From Lysobacter spongiicola DSM 21749 (GTDB lineage Bacteria > Pseudomonadota > Gammaproteobacteria > Xanthomonadales > Xanthomonadaceae), in contig NZ_FUXP01000001.1 of the NCBI RefSeq assembly GCF_900167055.1, forward strand, positions 1-64,000: a stretch of DNA of 64,000 nucleotides. Reading direction: 5' to 3'. Position 1 is the stretch's first letter. Every line of letters begins with the position of its first letter. Both the position numbers and the translations under genes were made by a program. Shown one piece after another: positions 7,066 through 14,580 of the stretch. The notes beneath the pieces were generated by a model, which did not search any database, was not told the origin of the DNA, and saw nothing but the letters and a program-made list of their open reading frames with translations.

Positions 7066-8256
7066 ATGAGCGACGGCACACCGGACCCCGGCCGGGACCA
7101 CCCGGCCCCGGAACCCCCTGACGCAATGGAGGCACCGTCGCCTCCGGGCGGGGTCGCGCGCCTGCTCCAGCTGTTCCTCGGCGGCGACCGCCGGATCCGC
7201 ATCCGGGTCGGACAATGGCTGGTGACGGTGCCGGTGTACCTGGGTGGTGCGGCGGTGCTGGCCATGGGCGCTACGTACGAAGCGTTCAGCGCGGGCCTGT
7301 TCGGCGCGTGGTGCGGGTACGTGGCCGTGGTATTGGCCGGCGTCTACGCGGCCCTGCGCAGCGGGTGGAGTGCCCGTTTCGAAGATGCTTCGCTGACCGC
7401 CGCGCAGATCGTGTTCGGAATCGTCGCGGTCGACTGGGCCTATGCGATCGTCGGCCCCGCACGCAGCGTTGCGTTGTACCCGCTGCTGATGGCCTTCATC
7501 TATGGCGCGTTCTCCCTGCACTGGCGCACGATCGCCGCATTGACCGGGTTTGCGCTGGCGAGCCTGTTGGCGACGATCATCGGATTGAACATCGTGGGCA
7601 ACGGGGCGGTCTGGTCATTCGAGGACCCGGGTTTCCGGCTGGACCTCATCAACGCCGCGATGGTCGCGATCCTGCTGCCCATGCTGTCACTCGGTTCGAT
7701 GCGCCTGTCTTCGCTCCGCCTGAAGCTGCGGGCGGAGCGATCCGCCCTGGCAGGAGCGTTGCTGGAGGTGCAACGGCTTGCGACCCATGACGAGCTGACG
7801 GGGCTGGCCAACCGTCGCGACATGCAGCATCGGCTGGACGTCGAGCTGGCCCGCTGTGAGCGTTTTGGCCATCCCTTCAGTATCGCGGTGATCGATCTCG
7901 ACCATTTCAAACGCATCAACGACGCCCATGGCCACGCGGGTGGGGACGAAGTGCTGCGGACGTTCGCGGGGGCAGCGTCGCGGACCCTGCGGGCCACCGA
8001 CGTCCTTGGCCGCTGGGGGGGCGAGGAGTTCCTGTTGCTGATGCCGGGGACGGGCGCAGCTGCGGCCCGGTGCAGCGTGGAGCGGGTGCTGTCGAAGGTG
8101 CTGGCGCTGCCGGAGAGCGAAGGGCCGGCGGTCTCGTTTTCCGCCGGGGTCGTGGAATACCGGCCCGGCGAGACGATCGATCAGGTGGTCGCGCGTGCGG
8201 ACGAGGCGATGTACCAGGCCAAGCGTGCAGGCCGCGGGCAGGTCATCCAGTCCTGA
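7066..8256 (+). CDS. Membrane-bound GGDEF diguanylate cyclase
   Basis: A 396-residue protein. After a Pro-rich N-terminus, residues about 45-215 contain five to six hydrophobic segments (VTVPVYLGGAAVLAMGA, YVAVVLAGVYAAL, IAALTGFALASLLATIIGL, AAMVAILLPMLSL), a MASE-like sensor. The GGDEF domain begins at DELTGLANRRD near residue 242 and ends with YQAKRAGRGQ. The active site is GRWGGEEFLLL, preceded by an intact inhibitory RxxD (RATD). It should make c-di-GMP at the inner membrane in response to an unknown cue. It is a lone gene, divergent from the secreted protein. ATG at 7066 is chosen by domain layout. Confidence 0.88.
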   Translation: MSDGTPDPGRDHPAPEPPDAMEAPSPPGGVARLLQLFLGGDRRIRIRVGQWLVTVPVYLGGAAVLAMGATYEAFSAGLFGAWCGYVAVVLAGVYAALRSGWSARFEDASLTAAQIVFGIVAVDWAYAIVGPARSVALYPLLMAFIYGAFSLHWRTIAALTGFALASLLATIIGLNIVGNGAVWSFEDPGFRLDLINAAMVAILLPMLSLGSMRLSSLRLKLRAERSALAGALLEVQRLATHDELTGLANRRDMQHRLDVELARCERFGHPFSIAVIDLDHFKRINDAHGHAGGDEVLRTFAGAASRTLRATDVLGRWGGEEFLLLMPGTGAAAARCSVERVLSKVLALPESEGPAVSFSAGVVEYRPGETIDQVVARADEAMYQAKRAGRGQVIQS

Positions 8257-8284
8257 GGGAACCGGGCCGGATCGCCCCCGCCGG

Positions 8285-9175
8285 TCAGCCCCGGCGTTCG
8301 GCCTCCAGCCGGGCGCGAATGGCCCCGTGCACGCCCGTCCCGATTGCCGATGGCGTGTGCAGGTTGCCGCCCGTGCGGGCTGCCTGTGGTGCCTCCGCCA
8401 TCTGTAACTGGTGGGACACCGCCCCGGTCACTGCGTGGGTCAGCCATGGCGCCAAACGCTCCGCGGCGACCGCGGCGGTGGCGGGCAGCCCGACCGTGAT
8501 GTCTTCGCCGGGGGCGTGTACGGCGGCCACGATAGCGTCGATGACCTCTTCCGCGTCCGTGAGCGGGTAGGGGTGGAGGCTGTAGCCGGTGTAGTTGGCG
8601 GCGTGCTCGTAGAACGGCGTATCGGCGGCCATGGGAAGGATGGTGCATACGGCGATGTTGCGCTCGCCATTGGCCGCCAGTTCCTGCCGTAGCGACTGGG
8701 ACAGCCCAAGGATCCCGTACTTGGATGCGCAGTAGGACCCGTAATAGGGCGAGGGCGTGCGCGCCAGCATGGAGGCGACGTTGATCAGCGTGCCCGCCTG
8801 CATCTGCCGGAAATGGCGCAGCGCGACGTGGCTGCCGTTCACCGTACCGCCGAGGTTGGTCTGCAACACCCGCTGGTGGTCGCGCAGCGGGATCTCGTCG
8901 AATCGACCCAGCGCGGCGACACCGGCGTTGTTGATCCAGACATCGATGCGCGGGAACTTCGCCAGTGCCGCCTTTGACAGCTTCTCCACGTCATCCGGAT
9001 TGCCCACGTCGGTGGTGACAGCCATGGCACCGGGGCCGCACTCGCGGGCGAGTTCCTGCAACAACTGGCCACGGCGCGCCGCGAGGACCAGTTGGTGCCC
9101 CTCGGCGGCGAGGCGCAATGCCATCCCGCGGCCGAACCCGCTGGAGGCGCCGGTGATGACAATGGTCTTCGCCAT
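8285..9175 (-). CDS. Short-chain dehydrogenase/reductase
   Basis: A 296-residue NAD(P)-dependent oxidoreductase. The dinucleotide motif is GASSGFGRGMAL near residue 8. NNAGVAALG is the structural motif. The catalytic Ser is in NVASMLAR, and YCASK gives the Tyr-Lys pair. About 45 residues extend beyond the usual SDR core, ending in a low-complexity basic tail. The substrate is unknown. It lies 12 bases downstream of the hemerythrin gene on the same strand, so the two are probably one transcript and may share a stress role. Confidence 0.88.
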   Translation of the reverse strand: MAKTIVITGASSGFGRGMALRLAAEGHQLVLAARRGQLLQELARECGPGAMAVTTDVGNPDDVEKLSKAALAKFPRIDVWINNAGVAALGRFDEIPLRDHQRVLQTNLGGTVNGSHVALRHFRQMQAGTLINVASMLARTPSPYYGSYCASKYGILGLSQSLRQELAANGERNIAVCTILPMAADTPFYEHAANYTGYSLHPYPLTDAEEVIDAIVAAVHAPGEDITVGLPATAAVAAERLAPWLTHAVTGAVSHQLQMAEAPQAARTGGNLHTPSAIGTGVHGAIRARLEAERRG

Positions 9176-9187
9176 CGGACCGTCCTC

Positions 9188-9709
9188 CTAGCGCATCAGC
9201 GATTCGAACGCCGCCTTGAGCTCCGACTTCGTACCCGCGTGGGCGACGGCGGCATTGCCCTCCGGCGACTCCTTCCAGTCCTCGTACTGCTGGTCCAGCC
9301 CGGCCAGTTCCTCGGCGGAGAAGAGTTTGCGCGCCATGTCGAACATGGTGGTTTCCTCCTCCTTCGCGTGGTGGTCGATCAACTCGCCCAGTACCTTGGC
9401 CGAGCCGGCGAACTGCGGGGTGTCCGGCTCGTTCGACTTGAGATCGGGCAACACCACCAGTTCCACCGCACGGTGCTCTTGCACCGCTTCTGCATGGGTC
9501 TTGAGGCCGTCGCGGTCGGCGCGGTCGGCGAACTCCGGATAGAAGACCTCTTCCTCCCACTTGGCGTGGGGCAGCAGGTTGGCCTCGATCTTCTCCAGCA
9601 GCTCCTGCCGGGTCTTCACCGCGCGGTCGGTGGTGCCTTCCATCTCCTTGAACAGTTTGCGCAGTGCATCGTGTTCGGCCTTGAGCGTCTTCAGGATGTC
9701 GCGTGCCAT
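9188..9709 (-). CDS. Hemerythrin HHE-domain protein
   Basis: A 173-residue four-helix protein of the hemerythrin HHE family, predicted to bind a di-iron centre. Candidate ligands lie in EHDALRKLFKEME (residue about 13), HAKWEEEVFYPEF (about 52), EHRAVELV and DHHAKEEETTMFDMARKLF. Family members sense or bind oxygen, nitric oxide or iron; the role here is not deducible. It precedes the SDR by 12 bases. A small charged protein gene lies 90 bases upstream on the same strand. Confidence 0.88.
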   Translation of the reverse strand: MARDILKTLKAEHDALRKLFKEMEGTTDRAVKTRQELLEKIEANLLPHAKWEEEVFYPEFADRADRDGLKTHAEAVQEHRAVELVVLPDLKSNEPDTPQFAGSAKVLGELIDHHAKEEETTMFDMARKLFSAEELAGLDQQYEDWKESPEGNAAVAHAGTKSELKAAFESLMR

Positions 9710-9799
9710 GGAACTCCTCCCGTGAATTCATCGTTCCCTGCCACCACGCTAGCCGGCGAGCGGGCAAAACGGTGTGATCGGGCGGTGCCGGGTCGGGGA

Positions 9800-9991
9800 T
9801 CAGCCTTTGTCCGCGCCGTCGCGGAATCCACCGGGGGCGGCGGGATCGCGCTCCTGGTCCTCCGTGGCGGCATCGTCCCCGGTGCCGGCCAGGTCTCGCC
9901 GGTCCTTGTCGTTGATGTTGGCGACGCCCTGGCCCAGGTTCTTGCCCTTGTCGGCGCCCTGGGCTTCGCGGTTGCGTTCGGAGCTGGACAT
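9800..9991 (-). CDS. Small acidic hydrophilic protein
   Basis: A 63-residue protein without hydrophobic segments or cysteines. It is rich in Asp, Gly, Lys and Arg (GADKGKNLGQGVANINDKDRR). The composition suggests a disordered, stress-type protein like other short xanthomonad hypotheticals. ATG at 9991 (MSSSERNRE) is preferred over an upstream frame because it starts the low-complexity region and has a GGAGACGAG-like ribosome site before it. It sits ahead of the hemerythrin-SDR pair on the same strand. Function unknown. Confidence 0.6.
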   Translation of the reverse strand: MSSSERNREAQGADKGKNLGQGVANINDKDRRDLAGTGDDAATEDQERDPAAPGGFRDGADKG

Positions 9992-10071
9992 GTCTCGTCT
10001 CCAGTTGGGGGGTGTGACCCACGCTGGACCTGCGCCGGTAAATTCCACGTGTGTTTAGCGCTATCGCCGCG

Positions 10072-10857
10072 TCACTCGTCCAGGACGATCCAGGTCGGGG
10101 CGTGGTCACTGGGTTTGGGTCGTCCACGCACCCAGCGGTCCACGCCGGCTTCCCGTAGCCGCGGCAAGAGGCCGGGACTCAGCAGCAGGTGGTCGATCCG
10201 CAGCCCGGCATCGCGCTCCCAGTGTTTCCGGAAGTAGTCCCAGAAGGTGAATATCTTCTCCTCCGGGTGCAGGGCCCTCACCGCGTCCGTCCATCCCTGT
10301 GCAAGCAGGCGGGCGTAGGCGTCGCGGCTCTCGGGCTGGAGGAGCGCGTCCTTCTTCCAGGAACGCGGGTTGTAGATGTCCAGCTCGTCGGTCGGTACCA
10401 CGTTGTAGTCGCCGGCCAGCACCACCGGATGGCCCGTGCCGTGGAGGCTCGCGGCATGCTCGATCAGCCGCTCGAACCAGGCCAGCTTGTAATCGAACTT
10501 CGGCCCGGGCTGCGGATTGCCGTTGGGCAGGTAGAGGCAGCCGACGATCACGCCATGGGCCACGCCTTCCAGGTACCGGCTCTGCTCATCGGCAGGATCA
10601 CCGGGCAGACCGCGCCTGCTTTCCAAGGGCTCCATGCCACGCGCGAGGATGGCGACGCCGTTCCAGGACCGCTGGCCGTGCCAGATGGCCCCGTAGCCGG
10701 CGGCGCGGATCTCGTCGATGGGAAAAGCATCGTCCGGTGCCTTCAGTTCCTGCAGGCAGACGATGTCCGGCGCCTCGCGCTCCAGCCATTCGACCAGTGC
10801 GCCGATGCGCGATCGGACCCCGTTGATGTTGAAGGTGGCGATCTTCAGTGTGGACAT
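10072..10857 (-). CDS. xthA: Exodeoxyribonuclease III
   Basis: A 261-residue AP endonuclease and 3'-5' exonuclease of the ExoIII/EEP family, for base-excision repair. Motifs visible in order are TFNINGVRSR near residue 8, the metal Glu in LQELKAPDD, the active-site AGDYNVVPTDEL (Asp, Asn), FTFWDY, and the final SDHAP with the catalytic His. Length matches ExoIII (about 260). ATG at 10857 begins the conserved MSTLKIATFN. It diverges from the RIO kinase gene, with 79 bases between them. Confidence 0.93.
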   Translation of the reverse strand: MSTLKIATFNINGVRSRIGALVEWLEREAPDIVCLQELKAPDDAFPIDEIRAAGYGAIWHGQRSWNGVAILARGMEPLESRRGLPGDPADEQSRYLEGVAHGVIVGCLYLPNGNPQPGPKFDYKLAWFERLIEHAASLHGTGHPVVLAGDYNVVPTDELDIYNPRSWKKDALLQPESRDAYARLLAQGWTDAVRALHPEEKIFTFWDYFRKHWERDAGLRIDHLLLSPGLLPRLREAGVDRWVRGRPKPSDHAPTWIVLDE

Positions 10858-10910
10858 GGCGGGCGATGGCCTCCGGCGTGTCGACGCGCATTGCACCATA
10901 ATGTCCGCCC

Positions 10911-10940
10911 ATGCCCACGACCACTGCCCCGATACGATGA
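10911..10940 (+). CDS. Possible 8-codon upstream ORF coupled to the RIO kinase gene
   Basis: ATG at 10911 opens an 8-codon frame (MPTTAPIR) whose stop TGA overlaps the RIO kinase ATG as ATGA at 10937-10940. It has no ribosome site, but TAATGT (10899-10904) stands exactly six bases before its ATG, the same spacing seen at several other starts here. A leaderless leader peptide that feeds translation of the kinase is possible. It could equally be chance. Confidence 0.3.
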   Translation: MPTTTAPIR

Positions 10941-11794
10941 AAACCCCTCCCGGCCTGCAGCCGCTGGTCGACGACGGCATCGTCGACGAGGTGGTGCGTC
11001 CCCTCAAGAGCGGCAAGGAAGCGTCCGTGTACGTCGTGCGCAGCGGCGGCGAGGTGATGTGCGCCAAGGTCTACAAGGACATGGCGCAACGCAGCTTCCA
11101 GGCGCGGGTGCAATACCAGGAAGGCCGGAAGGTGCGCGGCAGCCGGCAGGCACGCGCGATCGGAAAGGCGAGCAAGTTCGGCCGCCGTGAGCAGGAGGCC
11201 GCCTGGAAGAACACCGAGGTCGACGCGCTCTACCAGCTCGCCGACGCGGGCGTCAGCGTCCCCAGGCCCCACGGCTACTTCAACGGCGTGCTGCTCATGG
11301 CCCTGGTCACCGATGCCGACGGCCACAGTGCCGCCCGCCTCGGCGAAGTGGAGCTGGCCCCCGAGGAGGCCCGCGACTACCACCGCCGGCTGGTGCGCGA
11401 CGTGGTGCGGATGTTGTGCCTGGGGCTGATCCACGGCGACCTCTCGGAATACAACGTGCTGGTGACGCCCGATGGCCCGGTGATCATCGACTTCCCGCAG
11501 GTGGTCAGTGCGGCCGGCAACAACGCCGCGCGGGAGATGCTGCTGCGCGACGTGCACAACATCCGCGACAGCCTCGCCCGGTTTGCGCCCGAGCTGGCGA
11601 CCACCCATTTCGGCGAAGAGATGTGGGCGCTCTACGAGAAGGGCGATCTGCAGCCGGACAGCGAGCTCACCGGCCGCTTCGTGTTCGACCAGCGCAAGGC
11701 CGACGTGCACGCGGTGCGCATGTCCATCGAGGATGCGCGCCAGGAGAACCTGATCCGTCAGCAGGGCCGCGAGGCTGCTGCCGAGGACGATTGA
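10937..11794 (+). CDS. RIO-type serine/threonine protein kinase
   Basis: A 285-residue RIO-family kinase (PA4780-like). The glycine loop region is LKSGKEASVYVV and the ATP Lys is in MCAKVYKD. The catalytic loop is LIHGDLSEYNVLV and the metal loop IIDFPQV, the DFPQ form typical of RIO. The C-terminal 60 residues are charged. Bacterial targets are unknown. ATG at 10937 is preferred because homologues start MKTP; an in-frame ATG at 10901 would add 12 residues. An ABC1-type kinase follows after 28 bases, a tandem of two atypical kinases. Confidence 0.88.
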   Translation: MKTPPGLQPLVDDGIVDEVVRPLKSGKEASVYVVRSGGEVMCAKVYKDMAQRSFQARVQYQEGRKVRGSRQARAIGKASKFGRREQEAAWKNTEVDALYQLADAGVSVPRPHGYFNGVLLMALVTDADGHSAARLGEVELAPEEARDYHRRLVRDVVRMLCLGLIHGDLSEYNVLVTPDGPVIIDFPQVVSAAGNNAAREMLLRDVHNIRDSLARFAPELATTHFGEEMWALYEKGDLQPDSELTGRFVFDQRKADVHAVRMSIEDARQENLIRQQGREAAAEDD

Positions 11795-11822
11795 CCGCAC
11801 CACCCACCGGAGAGACGCGACG

Positions 11823-13508
11823 ATGTGGACCGAAGGCCTCGCCGCCACCCGTGACCTGGGACGCCTGCAGGAGCTCGCGTCGATCCTGATCCGCTACGGG
11901 TTCGGCGACATGGTGCGCCGCATGGGGCTGGCCCGGATCCTGGCGGGTGCCGGCAAGCTGCTGCCGTTGGCGCAACTGGAGGAACTGGTCGAGCTGCCCA
12001 CGCCGGTCCGCCTTCGCCGCGCATTGGAGGAGATGGGTCCGACGTTCGTGAAGCTCGGCCAGGTCCTGGCGACCCGCGTGGACCTGTTTCCGCCGGACTG
12101 GATCGCGGAATTCGGCAAGCTGCAGAGCCACGCGCCGGCGGTGCCGTTCGATGCGATCCGCCAGCAGATGCTGGAGGACCTGGGTGCCGCCCCCGAAGAG
12201 GTCTTCGAGGTGCTGGACCCGAAGCCCCTGGCGGCTGCTTCGATCGCACAGGTCCACCGGGCCCGGCTGCACGATGGCACCGAGGTGGTGGTCAAGGTCC
12301 GCCGTCCCGGCATCCGGCGGGTGGTGGAGGCCGACATGCGGTTGATGCAGCGTGCGGCGCAGGCGCTGGAGTCGCGCTTCCCCGAGATGCGGCAGTTCCA
12401 GCCACTCGGTGTGGTCCGGCAGTTCAAGGCTTCGCTCACCCGCGAGCTGGACCTGGCAGCGGAATGCCGCAACGCGGAGCGCATCGCCGCGAACTTCGCC
12501 GGCTGCGACGACCTGGTAGTGCCCACGGTGCACTGGGACTACACCAGCGAACGCATGAACGTGCAGGATTTCGTACAGGGCATCGGCGTGGCCGACCTGG
12601 CGGCCATGGAGGCCGCCGGTCTGGACCGGCGGGCGGTGGCGCGGCGCGGGGCGCAGCTGGTTCTGGGCATGATGTTCGAGGACGGCTTCTTCCACGCCGA
12701 CCCGCATCCAGGCAACGTGTTCGTGCTGCCGGGCAACCGCATCGGGCTGATCGACTTCGGCATGGTCGGGCGGCTTTCCGAGGCGCGCCGCCGCCAGGTC
12801 GTGGGCCTGCTCGATGCACTGGTCCGGCGTGATGCCGAGGGCGTGACCGACGTGCTGCTTGACTGGGCGCACCAGCCACCCGATGTCGACGAGGGCCTGC
12901 TCGCGCAGGACGTGGATGCGATGGTCGACCGTTGGCATGGCGTGCCGCTGGGCCAGCTCGACCTTCCAGGCATGCTCGTGGAGGTGACGAACCTGTTGCG
13001 GGCGAACCGGCTGGTGTTGCCGGCGGACCTTGCGCTGCTGATCAAGGTGTTCCTCACGCTGGAGGGGCTGGGACGCCTGCTCGACCCCGAGTTCGACATG
13101 GCGACCGAGGCGGAGCCTTTCCTGCGGCAGGCGATGATCGAGCGCTACTCGCCGGCGACGGTGGCGCGCGAGGGCATGCAGGCGGTCAGCGACACCGCCG
13201 GGATCCTGGCGGGGCTGCCGCGGGACATCCGGCGTCTGCTGCGTTCGGCAAGGGCCGGCAACTTCAAACTGCACCTGGACGTGGACCACCTGCAGCGGTT
13301 CGGCAACCAGGTCGACCATTCGGCCAACCGCCTCACCGTCGGCATCGTGCTTGCGGCGCTGATCGTCGGCTCGTCCATCACCCTGACCGTCGACGGCGGA
13401 CCCACGCTGCTCGGCCTGCCGGTGTTCGGACTGCTGGGCTTCCTCGGCGCGGCGGTGGCGGGCGCGTGGCTGGTGGTGTCTATCTGGCGCAGCGGCGGAG
13501 GGAAGTAG
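11823..13508 (+). CDS. ABC1/UbiB family atypical kinase
   Basis: A 561-residue membrane-anchored ABC1 (ADCK/UbiB) protein. It has the family N-terminal GPTFVKLGQVLATRVD near residue 75, the Ala-rich nucleotide loop AAASIAQVHRA, the Lys in VVVKVRRPGI, the catalytic HADPHPGNVF and the metal-binding IDFGMVGRL. Two C-terminal membrane helices follow (VGIVLAALIVGSSI and GLLGFLGAAVAGAWLVV). UbiB acts in ubiquinone synthesis as an ATPase that handles lipid precursors. No ubi gene is nearby, so this may be UbiB or a paralogue. GGAGAG precedes the ATG. Confidence 0.88.
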   Translation: MWTEGLAATRDLGRLQELASILIRYGFGDMVRRMGLARILAGAGKLLPLAQLEELVELPTPVRLRRALEEMGPTFVKLGQVLATRVDLFPPDWIAEFGKLQSHAPAVPFDAIRQQMLEDLGAAPEEVFEVLDPKPLAAASIAQVHRARLHDGTEVVVKVRRPGIRRVVEADMRLMQRAAQALESRFPEMRQFQPLGVVRQFKASLTRELDLAAECRNAERIAANFAGCDDLVVPTVHWDYTSERMNVQDFVQGIGVADLAAMEAAGLDRRAVARRGAQLVLGMMFEDGFFHADPHPGNVFVLPGNRIGLIDFGMVGRLSEARRRQVVGLLDALVRRDAEGVTDVLLDWAHQPPDVDEGLLAQDVDAMVDRWHGVPLGQLDLPGMLVEVTNLLRANRLVLPADLALLIKVFLTLEGLGRLLDPEFDMATEAEPFLRQAMIERYSPATVAREGMQAVSDTAGILAGLPRDIRRLLRSARAGNFKLHLDVDHLQRFGNQVDHSANRLTVGIVLAALIVGSSITLTVDGGPTLLGLPVFGLLGFLGAAVAGAWLVVSIWRSGGGK

Positions 13509-13563
13509 GCGGCATTGCCGTCGACGCACCAGCGCCTATGCAGGGCGCTGACACCGTCGCCCG

Positions 13564-13569
13564 TACGGT
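13564..13569 (+). promoter_or_regulatory. -10-like TACGGT six bases before the exonuclease start
   Basis: TACGGT fits TANNNT and stands six bases before ATG 13576, where no Shine-Dalgarno is present. This geometry would place the transcript start at the ATG. It matches TATAAT only 3/6, and no good -35 was found. Confidence 0.35.
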
Positions 13570-13575
13570 TTGGCC

Positions 13576-14577
13576 ATGCGCGCCAACGATGACCTGGTGG
13601 TATTGACGAAGGAGGGGCTGTACTGCCCGGCCGGTGGATTCCACATCGACCCGTGGCGTCCGGTGCCGCGTGCAGTGATCACCCATGGCCACGGTGACCA
13701 TGCCCGGGGTGGGATGGGCGAGTACCACCTGGCGGAGCCGGGGCTGCCCATCCTGCAATGGCGGCTCGGCGAACAGGCGTACGCGGTGCATGCGTATGGC
13801 GAGGCCTTCCGGCTTGGAGACGCGCGGGTGTCCTTGCATTCCGCCGGGCACGTGCTGGGCTCTGCGCAGGTGCGGATCGAGGTCGACGGCCGCGTCTGGG
13901 TCGCCTCGGGCGACTACAAGCGCCAGCCCGACCCGACCTGCGCCCCGTTTGAAGTGGTGCCCTGCGACGTCTTCATCACCGAGGCGACGTTCGCCCTGCC
14001 GGTCTACCGGTGGCCCGACACCCCCGAGGTCGCCCGGGAGATCGTGTCCTGGCGAGAGCATTGCCGCGCCCGCGGGGAGGCGGCCGTACTGCTGTGCTAT
14101 GCGCTGGGCAAGGCCCAACGCCTGCTGGCGGAACTCGACGCCTTCACCGACCAGCCGGCGCTGGTGCACGGCGCGATCGAGACGGGCGTGCAGGTCTACC
14201 GCGAGGCCGGCATCCGGATGCTGCCGACACTGCCGGTATCGGAGCAGGAGCGCGGCGCGGACTTCGCGGGGCAACTGGTGCTGGCGCCACCGTCCGCGGC
14301 CGGCAGCCCATGGATGCGGCGCTTCCGAAGGTCCCAGCTGGGTTTCGCTTCGGGCTGGATGCGCGTGCGCGGCAACCGACGGCGTCGCAACTACGACCGC
14401 GGCTTCATCGTGTCCGACCACGCCGACTGGCCGGCGCTGCTGCGCACCATCCGCGAGACGGGCGCGCGGCGGATCATCGCCACCCATGGCAACACCGACG
14501 CCATCATCCGCCACCTCAACGAGAGCGGCGTGCCGGCAGAGGCATTCCGCACCGACTACGGCGATGGCGAGGAATAG
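13576..14577 (+). CDS. Ligase-associated DNA exonuclease (metallo-beta-lactamase fold)
   Basis: A 333-residue MBL-fold nuclease of the SNM1/beta-CASP type. The metal motif HGHGDHARGG is near residue 36, followed by HSAGHVLGSAQ, SGDYKRQPD and SDHADW, and a final ATHGNTDAI. The GLYCPAGGFHIDPW opening is characteristic of the ligase-associated exonuclease family. It is the first gene of a four-gene set (exonuclease, ligase, helicase, phosphoesterase) linked in many bacteria to DNA cross-link damage. It is 3 bases from the ligase gene. Confidence 0.92.
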   Translation: MRANDDLVVLTKEGLYCPAGGFHIDPWRPVPRAVITHGHGDHARGGMGEYHLAEPGLPILQWRLGEQAYAVHAYGEAFRLGDARVSLHSAGHVLGSAQVRIEVDGRVWVASGDYKRQPDPTCAPFEVVPCDVFITEATFALPVYRWPDTPEVAREIVSWREHCRARGEAAVLLCYALGKAQRLLAELDAFTDQPALVHGAIETGVQVYREAGIRMLPTLPVSEQERGADFAGQLVLAPPSAAGSPWMRRFRRSQLGFASGWMRVRGNRRRRNYDRGFIVSDHADWPALLRTIRETGARRIIATHGNTDAIIRHLNESGVPAEAFRTDYGDGEE

Positions 14578-14580
14578 CCG

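Noticed and set aside
11667-13529. A long open frame opposite the ABC1 kinase gene, on the minus strand
   Set aside because: Its translation is an Arg/His/Gln-rich shadow of the high-GC kinase gene, which has all its family motifs in the other frame. Similar shadows lie opposite fbpB (41666-43897) and the Lhr-like helicase (17103-19028).
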